Part shown: positions 46,357-57,990 of the stretch, piece by piece
How positions within the stretch are numbered: the stretch's first letter is position 1
How the letters are laid out: every line of letters starts with the position of its first letter
Assembly: GCA_035578905.1 (NCBI GenBank)
Contig: JAQJVL010002652.1
Span: 23,843-87,842, forward strand
From: Stictocephala bisonia
Taxonomy: Eukaryota > Arthropoda > Insecta > Hemiptera > Membracidae
Length of the DNA: 64,000 nucleotides
Reading direction: 5' to 3'
Notes under the pieces: model-generated
What the model saw: only the letters and a program-made list of their open reading frames with translations
Database searches by the model: none
Told to the model about the DNA's origin: nothing
Made by a program: the position numbers and the translations under genes

Positions 46357-48155
46357 ATGGATGACCCTTGTGGTTCAAGTGACATACGTGAGTTATTAGA
46401 TGAAAACATTAGTTCACATGAAGAAAGTGATATATCTGATGATGATATTTCTTTGGAAGACTATTCATCAGGTAGTGGGGATAACTACGAACCTACACAA
46501 TCTGATTTGAGTGATCAAGAAATTGTCAATAATAGTGATGACAGTGCATCAGAATCAGACATACCTCTGGCACAAAGAATACCTCAACCATTTATGTGGA
46601 GTCGTGTACTTCCACCTGAACCTGAGCTGAATATTGAGAACGAATTCATGGTAAGAAATTCAGGCATAAGGAACTGCCCACCCAGAAATTCTAGCCCTAT
46701 TACATATTTCTACTTATTTTTTAGTAATTTCATATGGAACTTATTGGTAAAAGAAACCAATAAATATTGTAAAGACGTAATTCAGAAGAAGAGAGATTCA
46801 AACAATCTGAAAACATTTTCTCGAATAAATAAATGGAAAGATGTTACAATTAGTGAAATGAAAAAATTCATTGCTATTGTTCTGAATATGGGTCTGATTA
46901 GGGAAAAAAATATTGAAAATTATTGGAGTAAAAAAGGTAATAGGTAAATTCCATTCTTTTCAAAAACAATGCCTATAAACAGATTTCAACTCATCAATTC
47001 TATGTTTCATTTAAGTTCAATCCCCGCTCTTCCTCGTAATGATCCAAATCATGACCCATGGCACAAAATTAGAATTTTTTATGATTACATCAATAAACAA
47101 CTGAAGGAATTTTTTGTACCCTACCAGGATCTTTCCATTGATGAGTCACTTATAGGCATGAAAAATAGATGTGTATATATAAACTACATGCTGAATAAGA
47201 AACACGCTAGATTCGGAATTAAAAAATTCGAACTATGTGATAGTAAAACTAATTATGTTTACAATATTGCCTTATATAGTGGTAAAAGTTTTCTAGCTGG
47301 AGGTACTGAGCCTTTCATTGAGAAGGTTATAATTGATCAATTGAAATCGTCCAATCTTCTCAATAAAGGTTATCATATCTTCACTGATAACTTTTATACC
47401 AAGCTGCCTCTCGCTGACAGACTGTATAAAATGAAAACTTTCATCACAGGAACTGTGAATAAGAATACTAAGGGCCTATCCAAAAATGTTATCCAGGCAA
47501 AGCTAGGTATACAGCAAAGTATATATTATAGGAAAGACAAAACACTTCTGGTAGGGTACAAACAAAAAGCTCTTAGAAAAGGCTCTTAGAAAACCTGTAT
47601 TTTTATTGACAACAGGTTACCATGCCGAGGACATAGATGTAAGGAGTAGGAAGGGACAGTGTGCTATAAAACCAGCAGTTATTAATTACTACAATTTGAA
47701 AATGGGGGGAGTAGATTGCAGTGATAAAAGCATCTACCACCTTTCATGTGACCGCACTACAAAGAAATACTGGAAGAAGATTTTCTTCAATCTTCTGGAT
47801 GTTTCAGTATTTGATGCATACATCCTGTATAATAGAAATACTGACACTCCTATAACAAGAGAGGATTTTGTTGATAGCATTGTAAATGAATTAGCTAGCC
47901 AGGGAGATGAAGTAGGACTACATATCCCAAATGAAATGGGTGATGGACATTCACTTGCTCATTTACCCGGAAAAAAATGAGAGAATTTGTGTTGTCTGTG
48001 CTGATGTCCCAGATGTAAAAAGAAAAAGGAGTGTATTTTGGTGCCCTAGCTGCAACTGTGGGATCCATCCTATATGTTATCCCAAACTACAGCACTATTA
48101 TAGGCCTACACATGCAGGAAAGAAAAAGAGGGCTGACTCTGGTGAAGATGATTAA
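46357..48155 (+). pseudogene. piggyBac transposase, nearly full length, three lesions
   Basis: Excises and inserts at TTAA. ATG at 46357 (MDDPCGSSDIRELLDENISS), acidic N-terminus, RNCPPRNSSPITYFYLFF block at 46669. Catalytic Asps sit in LSIDESLIGMKNR (47132-47170), YHIFTDNFYTK (47374-47402) and MGGVDCSDK (47704-47729). The C-terminal zinc module ICVVCADVP...FWCPSCNCGIHPICY spans 47989-48080. Lesions: a TAA at 46945-46947 with the frame unchanged after it; an exact 13-base tandem duplication (GGCTCTTAGAAAA type, 47565-47590) that shifts frame by one; and a shift in the A-run near 47972. All three catalytic Asps remain, so inactivation is recent relative to other copies. Confidence 0.88.
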
Positions 48156-48213
48156 AAAAGTGTTGTACATAGTTTCAGTTTTTGTAAAATAACTTTTTTT
48201 GTTGTAAATAAGT

Positions 48214-48269
48214 GTATATATATATATATATATATATATAATTATATATATATATACTATATATATATC
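48214..48269. repeat. (TA)n microsatellite
   Basis: About 56 bases of near-pure TA dinucleotides in the 3' part of the piggyBac element. Confidence 0.95.
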
Positions 48270-48616
48270 ATTACATTTTTTGTTCGGTATAAAATTCTGC
48301 ACATTTAGTTCATCTACAGTGTTTAGTTATTTCAATTAGTGAAAAAGTTATAAACTATCAAACTTCAAGAAACATATATTTCCATTTTTCAAATTTTCAA
48401 TTTTATTTCAAGGACAAAAAAAAAACAACAAATGAGGTAAGTGTATATTTTTATTGTTTTGTAATAATCTACAACTCTTGACAAAAATAATGATACACAA
48501 CATAAAATACTTAGGATGTAGCATATATTTTTTATGATTTTTTAAAGTTTTCGCTGAGCAAAATGTAAAATAGGTCTATCATTCTGGAAGTTCACTACTA
48601 TCAGTCGGAGGGTTAA

Positions 48617-49267
48617 TATTGGCAACAATAGATGAACAAGTAGGTAAATGATTTTCATGTCTCTACTAGTAGATAAGTCAAGCAGTGACTCAGAAGCTCA
48701 TGTCAGGACATGAAAGCTGTTGCAGTGTTGTAGCCTCCTCTGCATTGATCAGTTGCTCATAGTACACATTACAGTTCACATGTACATTTAAAACAAGCAC
48801 ATAGTTAAATCATTTTTGTTTTAAAATTTTGTAAATAATTATTTGTGCTTTAAAATTGTGGTTTCATTAAATTTTTCTTTAAAATTATTTGTGAAGTGAA
48901 ATATTAGTTTTAGTGATATTAGTGAAGTCTGTCTGAGTGTTTTAGTGTGTTAATAATAATATAATTAGTGTCAAATAAGAGCCTTTCAATTGTTTATAGT
49001 TTCTGGGTGGTTTGTATTTTCTATTGGTATTATTGAAAGTTGCTTTTAAAAATTAGGCCTATCTTTACAAAATAAAATATTATCTTTATGAGTTTCTTTT
49101 TTTATATTGAAGAAATTATATACCTTACCTAGCTTATTTTATTTAAGGTGCAAGATTACATTTTTTTTGTAGTACAATTTATTTTATTTGTACAACACAT
49201 ACAGATCCAAATTTAATTTATTAATAAAGAATAATACTTAGTAGTTGTTTTTTAAACGGGGATTGAT
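48617..49267. other. AT-rich spacer between two piggyBac elements
   Basis: No gene or repeat recognised. Confidence 0.35.
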
Positions 49268-49594
49268 TTAACCCTCCGATGGTTTAATGTCGAACGATCG
49301 ACCTTTACAACGTATCTGCCATGGTTTAGTCGAAAAATCGACCTTCACTATTTTGTTTCTTACGGGTGTTCATCCTTCAATAAACATCCTATATCATATG
49401 TCATTTGAAACAGCTGGTTCTACTGTTTAGTCTGGTGAAAGTTTTATTTGGATGGCGTTGGCCTAGACTAAAAAAAATACAATTCCATACTTGACAGTTC
49501 CAACTGTCAGCGTACCATTGTTGTTTACTACTGTGTCGCATCTTCGTTGTTTTGGTCGTAATAATGTTTAGTTTTTAGTGGTTTTTACGTGAAA

Positions 49595-50340
49595 ATGTCT
49601 GAATTACATACGAGTGAGATTGATATGGAGTTGTTCAATGATTCTGGTGAATCTAGTGACAGTGATATTGATGCAGATGACGTCCCATCGGACTATGAGC
49701 TCCTTGACTATTCGTCTGGAAGTGGGGAGGAATTTGTTCCCGACTTTGGTGAACTTGAAAACTTCTGACAATGAAAAACGTAAGTAATGATGATGATTCT
49801 TCGAGGCCTAATACACCACCAAATATTATTCCACCCTAATAATCCCTGGGTCAGAGTCTATCCACCTGAGATAGAAATCGACATAGGCCCTAACTTTAGA
49901 GTAAGACATCCTGGGCCTAGGGATATGCCACCTAGGAACAGCCCACCCCTAACCTATGTTTTGCTATTTTTTAATGCTAATTTTTGGGCCACAATTTAGC
50001 CCTCTTGTATGCACAAAACATGTATGCACAAAAGATTTTTACCAACAAAAGAGATTCTGGCTCATTGAAAAGGTTTAGCAGAATAAAAAAATGGGTCGAT
50101 GTGTCAATCAATGAAATGAAAAAGTTTTTTAGCATTTGATAAACATGGGGCTCAATGGGAAAGTAATAAGCCTAGAAGGTCTTTTTGGGATACTAGGCGA
50201 TCACAACACAATGCTTTTTTCTCCCAAAACTATGACTGTGAACCGCTTTATGACTGTAGTCCAGCTGGAGATGGAAACCACAAACTTGAAAGGCTACCGA
50301 ACAGGCAAGAAAGGAAATGCGAAATTTGCAAGCCACTAAA
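49595..50340 (+). pseudogene. piggyBac transposase N-terminal remnant
   Basis: ATG at 49595 opens an acidic leader (MSELHTSEIDMELFNDSGES) ending in TGA near 49768. In another frame the reading continues NPWVRVYPPEIEIDIGPNFR, RDMPPRNSPPLTYVLLFFNA (49921-49980), then in further frames WVDVSINEMKKF and NHGAQWESNK-like traces to GKKGNAKFASH at about 50336. Catalytic Asps have not been found. The internal part is replaced by the mariner fragment. Confidence 0.75.
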
Positions 50341-50502
50341 AAAAGGGGCAGATCTAGCTACTGGTGTGTGTGTGCGTGCGTGCGAAAAACATTGTGGATT
50401 TCCTTCTTCTTCTTCTTCTCTCCGTTAAAGAAAATCCCAAACTACTTGGTAAGTCATTTTGTAATACATATAATAATACTCCATAGTTTTATGAACAAAA
50501 TG

Positions 50503-50998
50503 ATGTACGAGGTACGATCAAAAAGTTCCCGGACTTTTTACATACTATGGGAATGCAGTGTCTCCCAGCGATGCGATTGGCAGCATTGTATTCCCTAACT
50601 CAACAGTAACACAGCTGTGTTTTCAGATCAATCATAACATCAATGAAAGTAACATTAGCACAGATTGTTTGAGGTTAGTTTTATAGAGTTTGGCTATTTT
50701 TTTATTTAATGAAAATGAATGTGAAAGAAGAGCAACGTGTTTGTGTGAAGTTTTGTGTGAAACTGAACAAAACATTTTCTGAAACCTTTTTGATGTTACA
50801 AGAGGCTTTTGGTGAAGAATGTCTAAGCCGATCATGTTGCCATCAGTGGTTCAAGAGGTTTAAAGATGGCCGAACATCCACGGACGACGATGCTCGTTCC
50901 GGACGCCCTTCAACGTCAATCAATAATGACAATGTTGCTAAAGTGAACGCTCTCGTACGATCAGACCGTCGACTAACAATCCGTGAAATAAACCCTAT
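50503..50998 (+). pseudogene. Mariner left end and transposase N-terminal domain
   Basis: The left terminus TACGAGGTACGATCAAAAAG (about 50506) is followed by a 97-codon open frame from 50709: KLNKTFSETFLMLQEAFGEE, CCHQWFKRFKDGRTSTDDDA, RSGRPSTSINNDNVAKVNAL, RRLTIREINPI. This is the paired HTH DNA-binding half of a mariner transposase (the type fused in SETMAR-like genes). The catalytic half and right end are absent; similarity stops near 50995. Confidence 0.85.
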
Positions 50999-51229
50999 TT
51001 AGATAAAAAATAAAATGTTTACAGATTTTTAAAAATAAGGCTGCAAATTGGCAAAAATGGGCTGAACCACCAGAGGTAAAATAGTGAACCATCGGAGGGT
51101 TAAGGGTTCTTATCTGACATATAAATATATAAATATATTTATTTTACATTTTAATTGATGTTTGACATTTAAATTTAAATAACAACTTTGGAGTAAACTC
51201 TTATTCTTGTTTAAATTAAATTATGAAAA

Positions 51230-51520
51230 ATGGAAAACCAAAGGTTTCATAACTTAAAATGTGTAAACCCATTTAATAAAGTTAATCATCTTGTTAGAAA
51301 TAAAAAGAAACTGAGAAGTGTGACTGATTGTATACACCAATATGTTCCGAATATGCCAAATAATTCAAAAATTTGTGATACTTGCCGAAAGGAGATAGCA
51401 TTGTTGAAAACACAAAAAGAGCCTGATTCAGATGATGATCCAACATTTTCTGTCCCAACCACAAGTTCTATTGTAGATAACTTAAGAGGGTTTCACCCGT
51501 GGATTTGGCGGCACGAAACA
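51230..51520 (+). CDS. Cysteine-containing N-terminal segment of an unnamed protein
   Basis: ATG at 51230 with a readable 111-codon frame to 51565. It shows two Cys-rich points, NLKCVNPFNKVNH and SKICDTCRKEIALL, around a basic region KKLRSVTDC. It then becomes acidic and Ser/Thr-rich and loses coding character by about 51520. It resembles the N-terminal zinc-like module found on many transposon-derived insect proteins, but I cannot name the family. No clear splice donor follows. Confidence 0.35.
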
Positions 51521-51565
51521 TGCCTCTTTTTTTTAAACTCTCCTATCGTTACTTATCCACATTGA

Positions 51566-52038
51566 GCTGAAATAAGTGTTAATATGTTCACAAATAGTGT
51601 CCTTTTGGACTGGCTGACTTTAAAATTAAAATACTACCTCCAATATGTGAGATAATTTCGACTAAAAAACGTAAAATACGAGTTTTTCAGATTGAATTAT
51701 GGCAAGTAAAATTGTTTCTAAACAACTGCCAATTTCAGCCAGTCCAAGCTTTGATTCCTTAAGAATATATGAACAGGTCTACCATAACTGTACGGCGACA
51801 TTCCGAATTTTAATCATTTAAAAATAGAGAGGCATGTTCTTGAATGTGAGCTGTCTGGACGGAGCTGTAGAGTAGCGGTGCCTGGCGGAGAAGCGTAGTA
51901 CCTCGTCCCTGCAACTCATGTTGCCAACTGTTTTCGCTAGCAACGAAATATCCCAGGTAGTGTAAATTTATGTATCGCCACAGGTATCGCAATTTCTTTC
52001 ACGATAATACGGTACGCTACTGTATGTGAATGACGAGT
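51566..52038. other. Nothing recognised
   Basis: No protein family found. The decamer AACATGCCTCT near 51519 is inverted near 51828, but nothing else supports a hairpin element. Confidence 0.3.
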
Positions 52039-52206
52039 GTGCAAATTAAACAACAGCTATTTGGACAACATCTAAAGACGTGGCTACAAGACCGACCATT
52101 CTACACTTTAAATGAATTTTTCAATAATTAAACTTATTTTGTAAACTCTGTGACACTATTCTCATCTTGACGATGATGTAATAAAGATATTTTGACTTTG
52201 ACTTTG
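52039..52206 (+). mobile_element. 3' end of a CR1/jockey-like retrotransposon
   Basis: The last codons of an RT-type ORF, QLFGQHLKTWLQDRPFYTLN and EFFNN, stop at TAA 52129-52131. An AATAAA at 52180-52185 and the repeat tail TTTGACTTTGACTTTG (52191-52206) follow. Everything 5' of it is missing. Confidence 0.7.
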
Positions 52207-53012
52207 TGTGATCTGTGTTCGACACATTTGTATAATAATTGAATATCAAATGTAATTTTGTATTATTTATATAATTTTAAAATATAAATTTGATTAATAA
52301 TTAATTACTGCATACTAAATGTTCTATTATTTGTTGAGCTTTATGCAGTGTTTACTGTTTATCGATGAAATATCAAACAGTAATCCAAAATTGCAAACAA
52401 CTTTTACATCAATAATGTTGCTTAAAGTCAAAAACTGTTTTACAAGAAAATTATTATACACCGCAGTGTTTTGTGTGTGTATATTTAAAGAAATCTATTT
52501 AATATAGGTTATATATAGTGTTATATGTATCAAGTTAAAGTTATATGTATCAAGTTTACTACCTAGTCCTAAATTCCTAACCAGTAAATACTCTGGAATC
52601 CTGAGATGACGAAAATATACATAGTAAGCCTACATGTTTACATTTTACTGTACATAAAAATATAGCATAATATCAGAATCTTTTTATGTGATCTTGTTAA
52701 TTAATGGGCTGCATTATATAAAGATGAATCTACATAATATGTATACAACTCAACGAGACGACGCTTCATGTGTGTGACTCAACGAAGAGGTGTGCTAATA
52801 AAAATTTAAATAAATTGAATGTTAGTACACTGATTGTGTCAGGGGTCTTTTCCAAGACCAGTCTTTTCTGCAACAGAGGAATTTTATTTTAAAATAAGAG
52901 TTGTTGTCCAACCTATTTATGAATATACTGTCGGAAACGGATGCGTATGACTCACAGGTCAGTCAGTGGTGTGCTTACGCGTCTTCAGACGACGAAATCC
53001 TGGTTTATTAAA
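52207..53012. other. No gene recognised; short 20-bp tandem duplication
   Basis: GTTATATGTATCAAGTTAAA is followed directly by a second copy of GTTATATGTATCAAGTT (52517-52558). Otherwise AT-rich and unassigned. Confidence 0.35.
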
Positions 53013-54901
53013 ATGGCAACAACAAAAGGAAGCAAGGTAAGTTATTATTTTTAAAATGTTCAACCTGTAGTTCAAATTGTCATTGGTATAAGTAAAAATA
53101 GAGTATAGCAAAGGTATTTTCTTGAGCTTAGACCCGTACCGTTCTAGTTGTTTAGTAGGCTAATTGTGTAAAATACATAAGTAAGCACAAAATTATATAA
53201 GCTGTACCTAATTTACGGTATTTTTTAGGTTTCATAGAAAGTTATTAGTCGCATTTTTACAACAAAACAAATACACTAAATTGTAGTAGCTAAACAGCAA
53301 AACACTGACGTAGCTGTGTGTGTCGTCAGTCGTGGTTATATTGGTGGGTGTGTGTGTGTGAAGCAGTAAAAATTCAGTTCGGTGAAGTTTATAGTGGAGC
53401 AGTGCGACCAAGGCCACTTCCCGCCAGCTGGCTGTCTCAGCACAGGCATCATCGTGGCGGTTGTCATAACAACTATCTTTGAGCAACCTACACACTAAAC
53501 AGTGTAGTAGTTTCGCTGACTGTACACCCTACCTACAGAGAACAGCTGTCAGCTGTTGCATTTACTGATTTACGAGTACAAACAGCTTCGTAGATTGTTG
53601 TCTATCCGTGATGTTACACTATCAATATATTGACAATAAGTATTGATGAAATATTGAAGATATGTTGTTTGTTTACTTTTGACATTTCCGTCAATATATT
53701 GTTTCAAATGGCGAAATTTCGCCAGGCTCGAACAGCTGTGTCAGTACTGACGTCAATATTGACATAAGCCTCAATACATATTGTCAATATATTGATAGTG
53801 TAACAGAACCATATAGTTGCAACAACAGTCGTCTTGAGAAAATCAGTTGTAACCTATTATGCACAAGAAATCAATTTAGCCTGCGTGTGGCTTGATCAAA
53901 CGGTCAAGAATTATAGAAATAAAATGTTTGCAGGGCTCAGATACAAGATGCTGTATTGTATGCTACGTCTGTTGAAAATCTAGAACCAAGCCCAGGAATA
54001 GAACAAGATGATAACCCTGTCTACGATGATGACGAAATGTAAGACAGTTATAGTGAATTAATCAACTTTAAATTTATTAATCATATATGTATTGATGATT
54101 TGTTTGGATTTTATGCTTTTTTTAGCAAATATTTGATATTTTGTTTTCTTCCACAAAATAACTTTTAATTTTGAAAATCAATTTTTTTAAGTTGGTGTAT
54201 ATGTTTAATTTTGTTATGATACTAAGGAATTGAATAAATTACCACTTTTATAGAATACCTCGTTTCCAAAAAAGGCCGTTTTCCGTATCTTTATGTTTTT
54301 TGTGCTTACGCAAATAATGCACAAAACGGCACATAGAAATGATTTCAATAAAATAATAAGTTTATTTTTGACTACTACCAGTATAGAAGTTATTTATATA
54401 GTTTTGTGTTGCGAGAACTCGAAATGATTATATGTATACAAAAATGTCTGCACTTTTATATAGAAACAAGTCTTTTTTCAGATCTCTGCTGCAAGATATT
54501 CCATCTTCTGACAATGAAGCTGTAGTAGATCCCTCTTCCGTTGACATGGAAATTCAAAATCAAAGACCTATGAACAGCAAGACTGAAATGTAAGCAGCTG
54601 ATACTCTTACAACAAATTTTATCACTATACAATCTAGGATTTGGGAGCACAGAATAATTGCATAATCCATATAAACAATACATTTTTAAAGCCCAGTTTT
54701 TGAAAATTTTGTGAAAAATGTATTAATGTGTAACAAAAATACCAAAATTTGTCTTTCTTCCAGGTATAGTCCAAAGAACATCACTTCAATAGAGGCTCTA
54801 GTGATGGACCATCCTTACAGCAGTAAACCTATCCTAGATGCAGTAAAAGAGCCCACACTTGTGAGAAAATCTCATTCCGTCTCTTTCAACAAAGCTGAAA
54901 T
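53013..54901 (+). CDS. Small N-terminal exons 1-4 of a Mutator/YqaJ-type gene
   Basis: Exon 1, 53013-53036, MATTKGSK, donor AAG/GTAAGT. Exon 2, 53941-54038, after CTCAG; exon 3, 54482-54589, after TTTTTTCAG; exon 4, 54764-54901, after TTCTTCCAG. Exons 2-4 each end GAAAT/GTAAG in phase 2. Exons 3 (108 nt) and 4 (138 nt) are multiples of three, and all join to an open acidic, serine-rich protein. No domain could be recognised in them. The exon 1-2 join is the least certain. Intron 1 (904 bases) holds a MITE at 53612-53805. They lead in phase into exon 5. Confidence 0.55.
53612..53805. mobile_element. MITE with 34-bp terminal inverted repeats
   Basis: TGTTACACTATCAATATATT (53612) and its inverse ending AATATATTGATAGTGTAACA (to 53805) agree over about 34 bases with two differences. 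Total 194 bp, no coding sequence, inside intron 1 of the Mutator/YqaJ-like gene. Target duplication not clear. Confidence 0.8.
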
Positions 54902-55242
54902 GTAAGTAGTCTGTTGTCGTCTGAAAATATGAACTAAATATAACGCTAATGATAACTAACCAATAAACCATCTTACTACCTAAAGTTCCTGATGCTCAGC
55001 ATTAGTTTTTAGTGTTTCTTTGAAGTAAGTTAAATCTATTATATATTTTGAATCAAATATACCCACCCAGGCAACGTAGCGACACCCCAATCCATGAGAT
55101 CCTAGGCCAAAGCGGTGTTTAAAAATAAATTCCTCTAATCTACAAGGCCGCAAGGCCTTCTATACGCGGTGCGGGTGCGAGCGTAAAATAGGTGAGGGGG
55201 CACTACAGCTATTGTTTTTAATATTTACTTGTGTTTTTCAAG

Positions 55243-55991
55243 AGTACGTAGCAGTACTCCAAAGATGGCTTCGGCTCAAAACCCAGGTTCCCGAAGAAGG
55301 CTAAGAATGGATTTGGAGAAAGAAGACGAACATGATTTATTGATTGCTGAATCCAATGTATCCAACTGTGTTGAAGAAGACATGCTTCAATTTGACGAAC
55401 TCTTGTCGAACAGTAATCAGCAAACAGGTTCTGGAGAGAAATTCATGGACGGTGTTCAATTGACTTGTGGTGTAGAAGGGCAACGCATGATACATTTTTC
55501 TTACTTTTTTGAACAAATTAAATTGATAAAACACAATCGCACATTTGGATGTACCATAAGTAATTGTTGTGTTGTTAACGAACGTTTCAGTGGACTTAAA
55601 TTCACAGTTACATTGAAGTGCAACATGTACAACGAAAATTTTTCTTTACATTCAGAGGATCCTAAACATGATTTGATGGACGTCAACACTGCTAGTGTCG
55701 CTGGTGCCATGGCTGTAGGTATCGGTCATTCTCAAATGAAGGAATTGTTGGCAACTTTGGAGGTACCGTACATGTCGTGGAACAAATATAACAAGACGCA
55801 TGATAGGGTTGCAGGACGCTTGGGAAGAAACCGCCCTAAATGAAATGAGATCTGCTATCGAAGAGGAGATCCAGTTTGCTCTTGAAAACGGCCACACATC
55901 ACCTGACGGAATTCCTATCCTGACAGTAGTTGCAGACGGTAGTTGGATAAAGCGTTCATATAGATCCAACTTCAACTCATTAGCTGGCGTG
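55243..55991 (+). CDS. Exon 5: N-terminal half of a Mutator-like transposase domain
   Basis: Acceptor TTTTTCAAG at 55234-55242 joins in phase to the preceding exon. It reads VRSSTPKMASAQNPGS, a charged linker, then FMDGVQLTCGVEGQRMIHFS, CTISNCCVVNERFSG (cysteine pair), SVAGAMAVGIGHSQMKELLA, EVPYMSWNKYNKTHDRV. A one-base frameshift near 55808-55815 moves the reading to QDAWEETALNEMRSAIEEEI, PDGIPILTVVADGSWIKRSY (containing the first candidate catalytic Asp) and NFNSLAGV. Donor GTG/GTAAGT at 55991. This block order is that of the Mutator-like transposase domain found in arthropod proteins. The C-terminal half of that domain is not found between here and 57360. Confidence 0.65.
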
Positions 55992-57362
55992 GTAAGTTGA
56001 ACGAATATTATTTTTTTGGAAATTTGCATATATAGGGACTATATTACATGTAGGACTTTTTGAGTCATGGTTGCACCGGATCAGTTCTCACAGCTTTTAT
56101 TTTTAAACTATCCTCCACAGCTCAGCAGGCGTAATTGCATATTAACTTTTAAATAAGAAGAATGGCATTTTTTGTGTGTGTCTAAATACCTTGGATAAAT
56201 TATCACAAATGAAAGGGCAATATTAGTTGATATATTAATAAAGGTACACGAGGAACAATTATTTTTAAATTGTTCTTGGTTCTTTTGAATTTTTTTGTAA
56301 ATTGTTTAAAAGTTCTTGAAATATTGGTGAAATGCCTTCTTCAATATTTCAAATATACGAGTAGAATCGGCAAAATTTTGTGTAGAAAATACCGTGTGGG
56401 AAAGGAATGCAGAGAAGGTATAAAATGAAATTTTTGAAGCTTTACTTAAAATAATTTTAGGATAAAGGGTGAAAAGGGCTAAAGATTGATTAATTTGATT
56501 CATAATTCTAAGTCGTTAATAAAATATACAAGAGGTGGTTTCATAGCCGAACGGTGAAATGCAAATACAAATATTTTCCTGTCGAAACGAATTTCTTCAA
56601 GATGGTAGGGGAGAGCGGGCTAGCCCCGATTACCTAAGCGGGAAATTCAGGAAAACATCTGGGTTTTACCCTAGACACATATGATAAGTGGCAACACGTA
56701 GTACGACTACTTGGCTATAGCATATATTAGTTTCAAAGCTCTATTGCGTGCTGAAAAAGTGGTATAACGAAAATAATGATATAAGTGCTTTGATCGGTAT
56801 TACCCCACCCACAGGGTAATACCAATCATCAATATTCCAATGCAATTTAAATGGGGCAATTTTTACCAACCAATTTTTCATAAAAAACTAACAAATTGTG
56901 ATTTTAAATTTTTAATTGAAAATACATCTGATATAGAGTATAATTTACGTTTACACCGTAAATTATAACCATTAAAACCAAAATTTTGAAAATTTTGGCA
57001 ATTTTGATGAGTTTTAAAATTGATTGGGGGGTTATATTGGTGTTTAATTTAATTTAATTTAATTTTTAAGGCAAAACAACCTTTGCCTTAAACATTTACA
57101 AATATATAACGTTTTTGAAAACAATGAGCTTGTCATTAAACAAATTTGTGATTTCGTACTTGATCACATGATCGGGATTAATCGGTACCACCCCACTCGT
57201 GTGATCGGTGCTACACGATCGAACATCTTAAAACATATTTACGCCTAGTACATGTATTTGGAAAGATATCATGATAAAATAAATGCTGTATTGATGTTAA
57301 ACTATAAGGCTATTAACCACGCATGACAATTTAAACGAAAATCTATTTTTAACACATTTATT
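55992..57362. other. Intron or deleted segment between Mutator and YqaJ parts
   Basis: No coding segment recognised in this 1.37-kb stretch. It is AT-rich with (TTTAA)n at about 57045-57068. It should hold the C-terminal half of the Mutator domain if the gene were intact. Confidence 0.35.
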
Positions 57363-57990
57363 TTGTTTCAAAACGTCAACAAAATTACAAGAAAATACAC
57401 ACAAATTTTTGTTACGGCACTGAAATTGGGAAAATTATGTGTTCCTGATGATGTGTTCCAGAGAAAATCAGCAGATTTTATGAAAGGCTTGAAACGCACC
57501 GAGGAGGAGAGGCAAGAGTTGGAGCGGGGGACAATGCTACAAGCGGGCAGTGGGAGGTGGATGGAGGAAAGAAAGAAGCTGCTCACAGCATCAAACTTTG
57601 CCACAGTCTGCAAAAGAAGAGACACAACGTCATGCCAAAATCTAGTCAAAGCTCTTTTGTACAAAGAGTTTGAAACTTCTTCCACTGCCTACGGAAGGGA
57701 AAACGAGCCAGTAGCAATAAGAGCTTTTGAAGAAGCTACTGGTTTGCAAGTACACAAATGTGGGCTATTCACTGACAGCAAATTACCTTATCTGGGAGCT
57801 ACGCCAGATGGACTAATAGGTGAGGATGGCTTAGTTGAGGTGAAATGTCCTGCATCGTGCAAAACTATGACACCAGAGGAGGGAATTTTGAAAAGAAAAT
57901 TTAAATTTTGGCAAATTAATAACAACACTGTTGGACAAGTAAACAAATCAAACGACTACTAATTCCAAATCCAGGGTCAGCTGGACGATG
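57363..57990 (+). CDS. YqaJ-type nuclease domain, probably the same gene
   Basis: PD-(D/E)xK-type nuclease of the YqaJ recombinase family. ORF 57363-57962, with residue blocks GSGRWMEERKKLLTASNFAT (57548-57607), CQNLVKALLY, AYGRENEPVAIRAFEEATGL (57688-57746), and catalytic GATPDGLIG (Asp, 57798-57824) and LVEVKCPASCK (Glu-x-Lys, 57832-57864). The family's conserved QVQGQL block appears after a TAA (57960-57962) as FQIQGQLD in the same frame, so a single nonsense codon may have cut it. In arthropod proteins this domain lies C-terminal to a Mutator-like domain, which fits exon 5 upstream. Confidence 0.75.

Larger units (their letters stand above)
37303..48616 (+). mobile_element. piggyBac-like element, 11.3 kb as found, carrying two other transposons
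   Basis: Left end TTAACCCTCCAACTGATGAC (37303-37322). The right end, read inverted, is TTAACCCTCCGACTGATAGT (48616-48597). The first 17 bases match but for one, and TTAA occurs at each border. The element's own transposase is at 46357-48155. Between left end and transposase lie a non-LTR retrotransposon (37339-40656) and a THAP/P-type transposon (about 41003-46232). Without them the host element would be about 2.8 kb, a usual piggyBac size. Just inside the left end a perfect palindrome GACCAACGGCACAGCCGTTG followed by GTC is split by the retrotransposon. Confidence 0.8.
49268..51103 (+). mobile_element. Second piggyBac element, deleted, with perfect ends
   Basis: TTAACCCTCCGATGGTT (49268-49284) and its exact inverse AACCATCGGAGGGTTAA (51087-51103), TTAA on both borders, 1836 bp. 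It differs from the element at 37303-48616 in the bases after TTAACCCTCC, so it is a separate subfamily. It holds the start of a transposase and a mariner fragment. Confidence 0.88.

Noticed and set aside
48087..48302. Tyr/Ile-rich ORF on minus strand
   Set aside because: Translation of the (TA)n microsatellite.
50317..50598. ORF on plus strand after the piggyBac remnant
   Set aside because: Low-complexity (CTT)n translation running into mariner terminus; not a gene.
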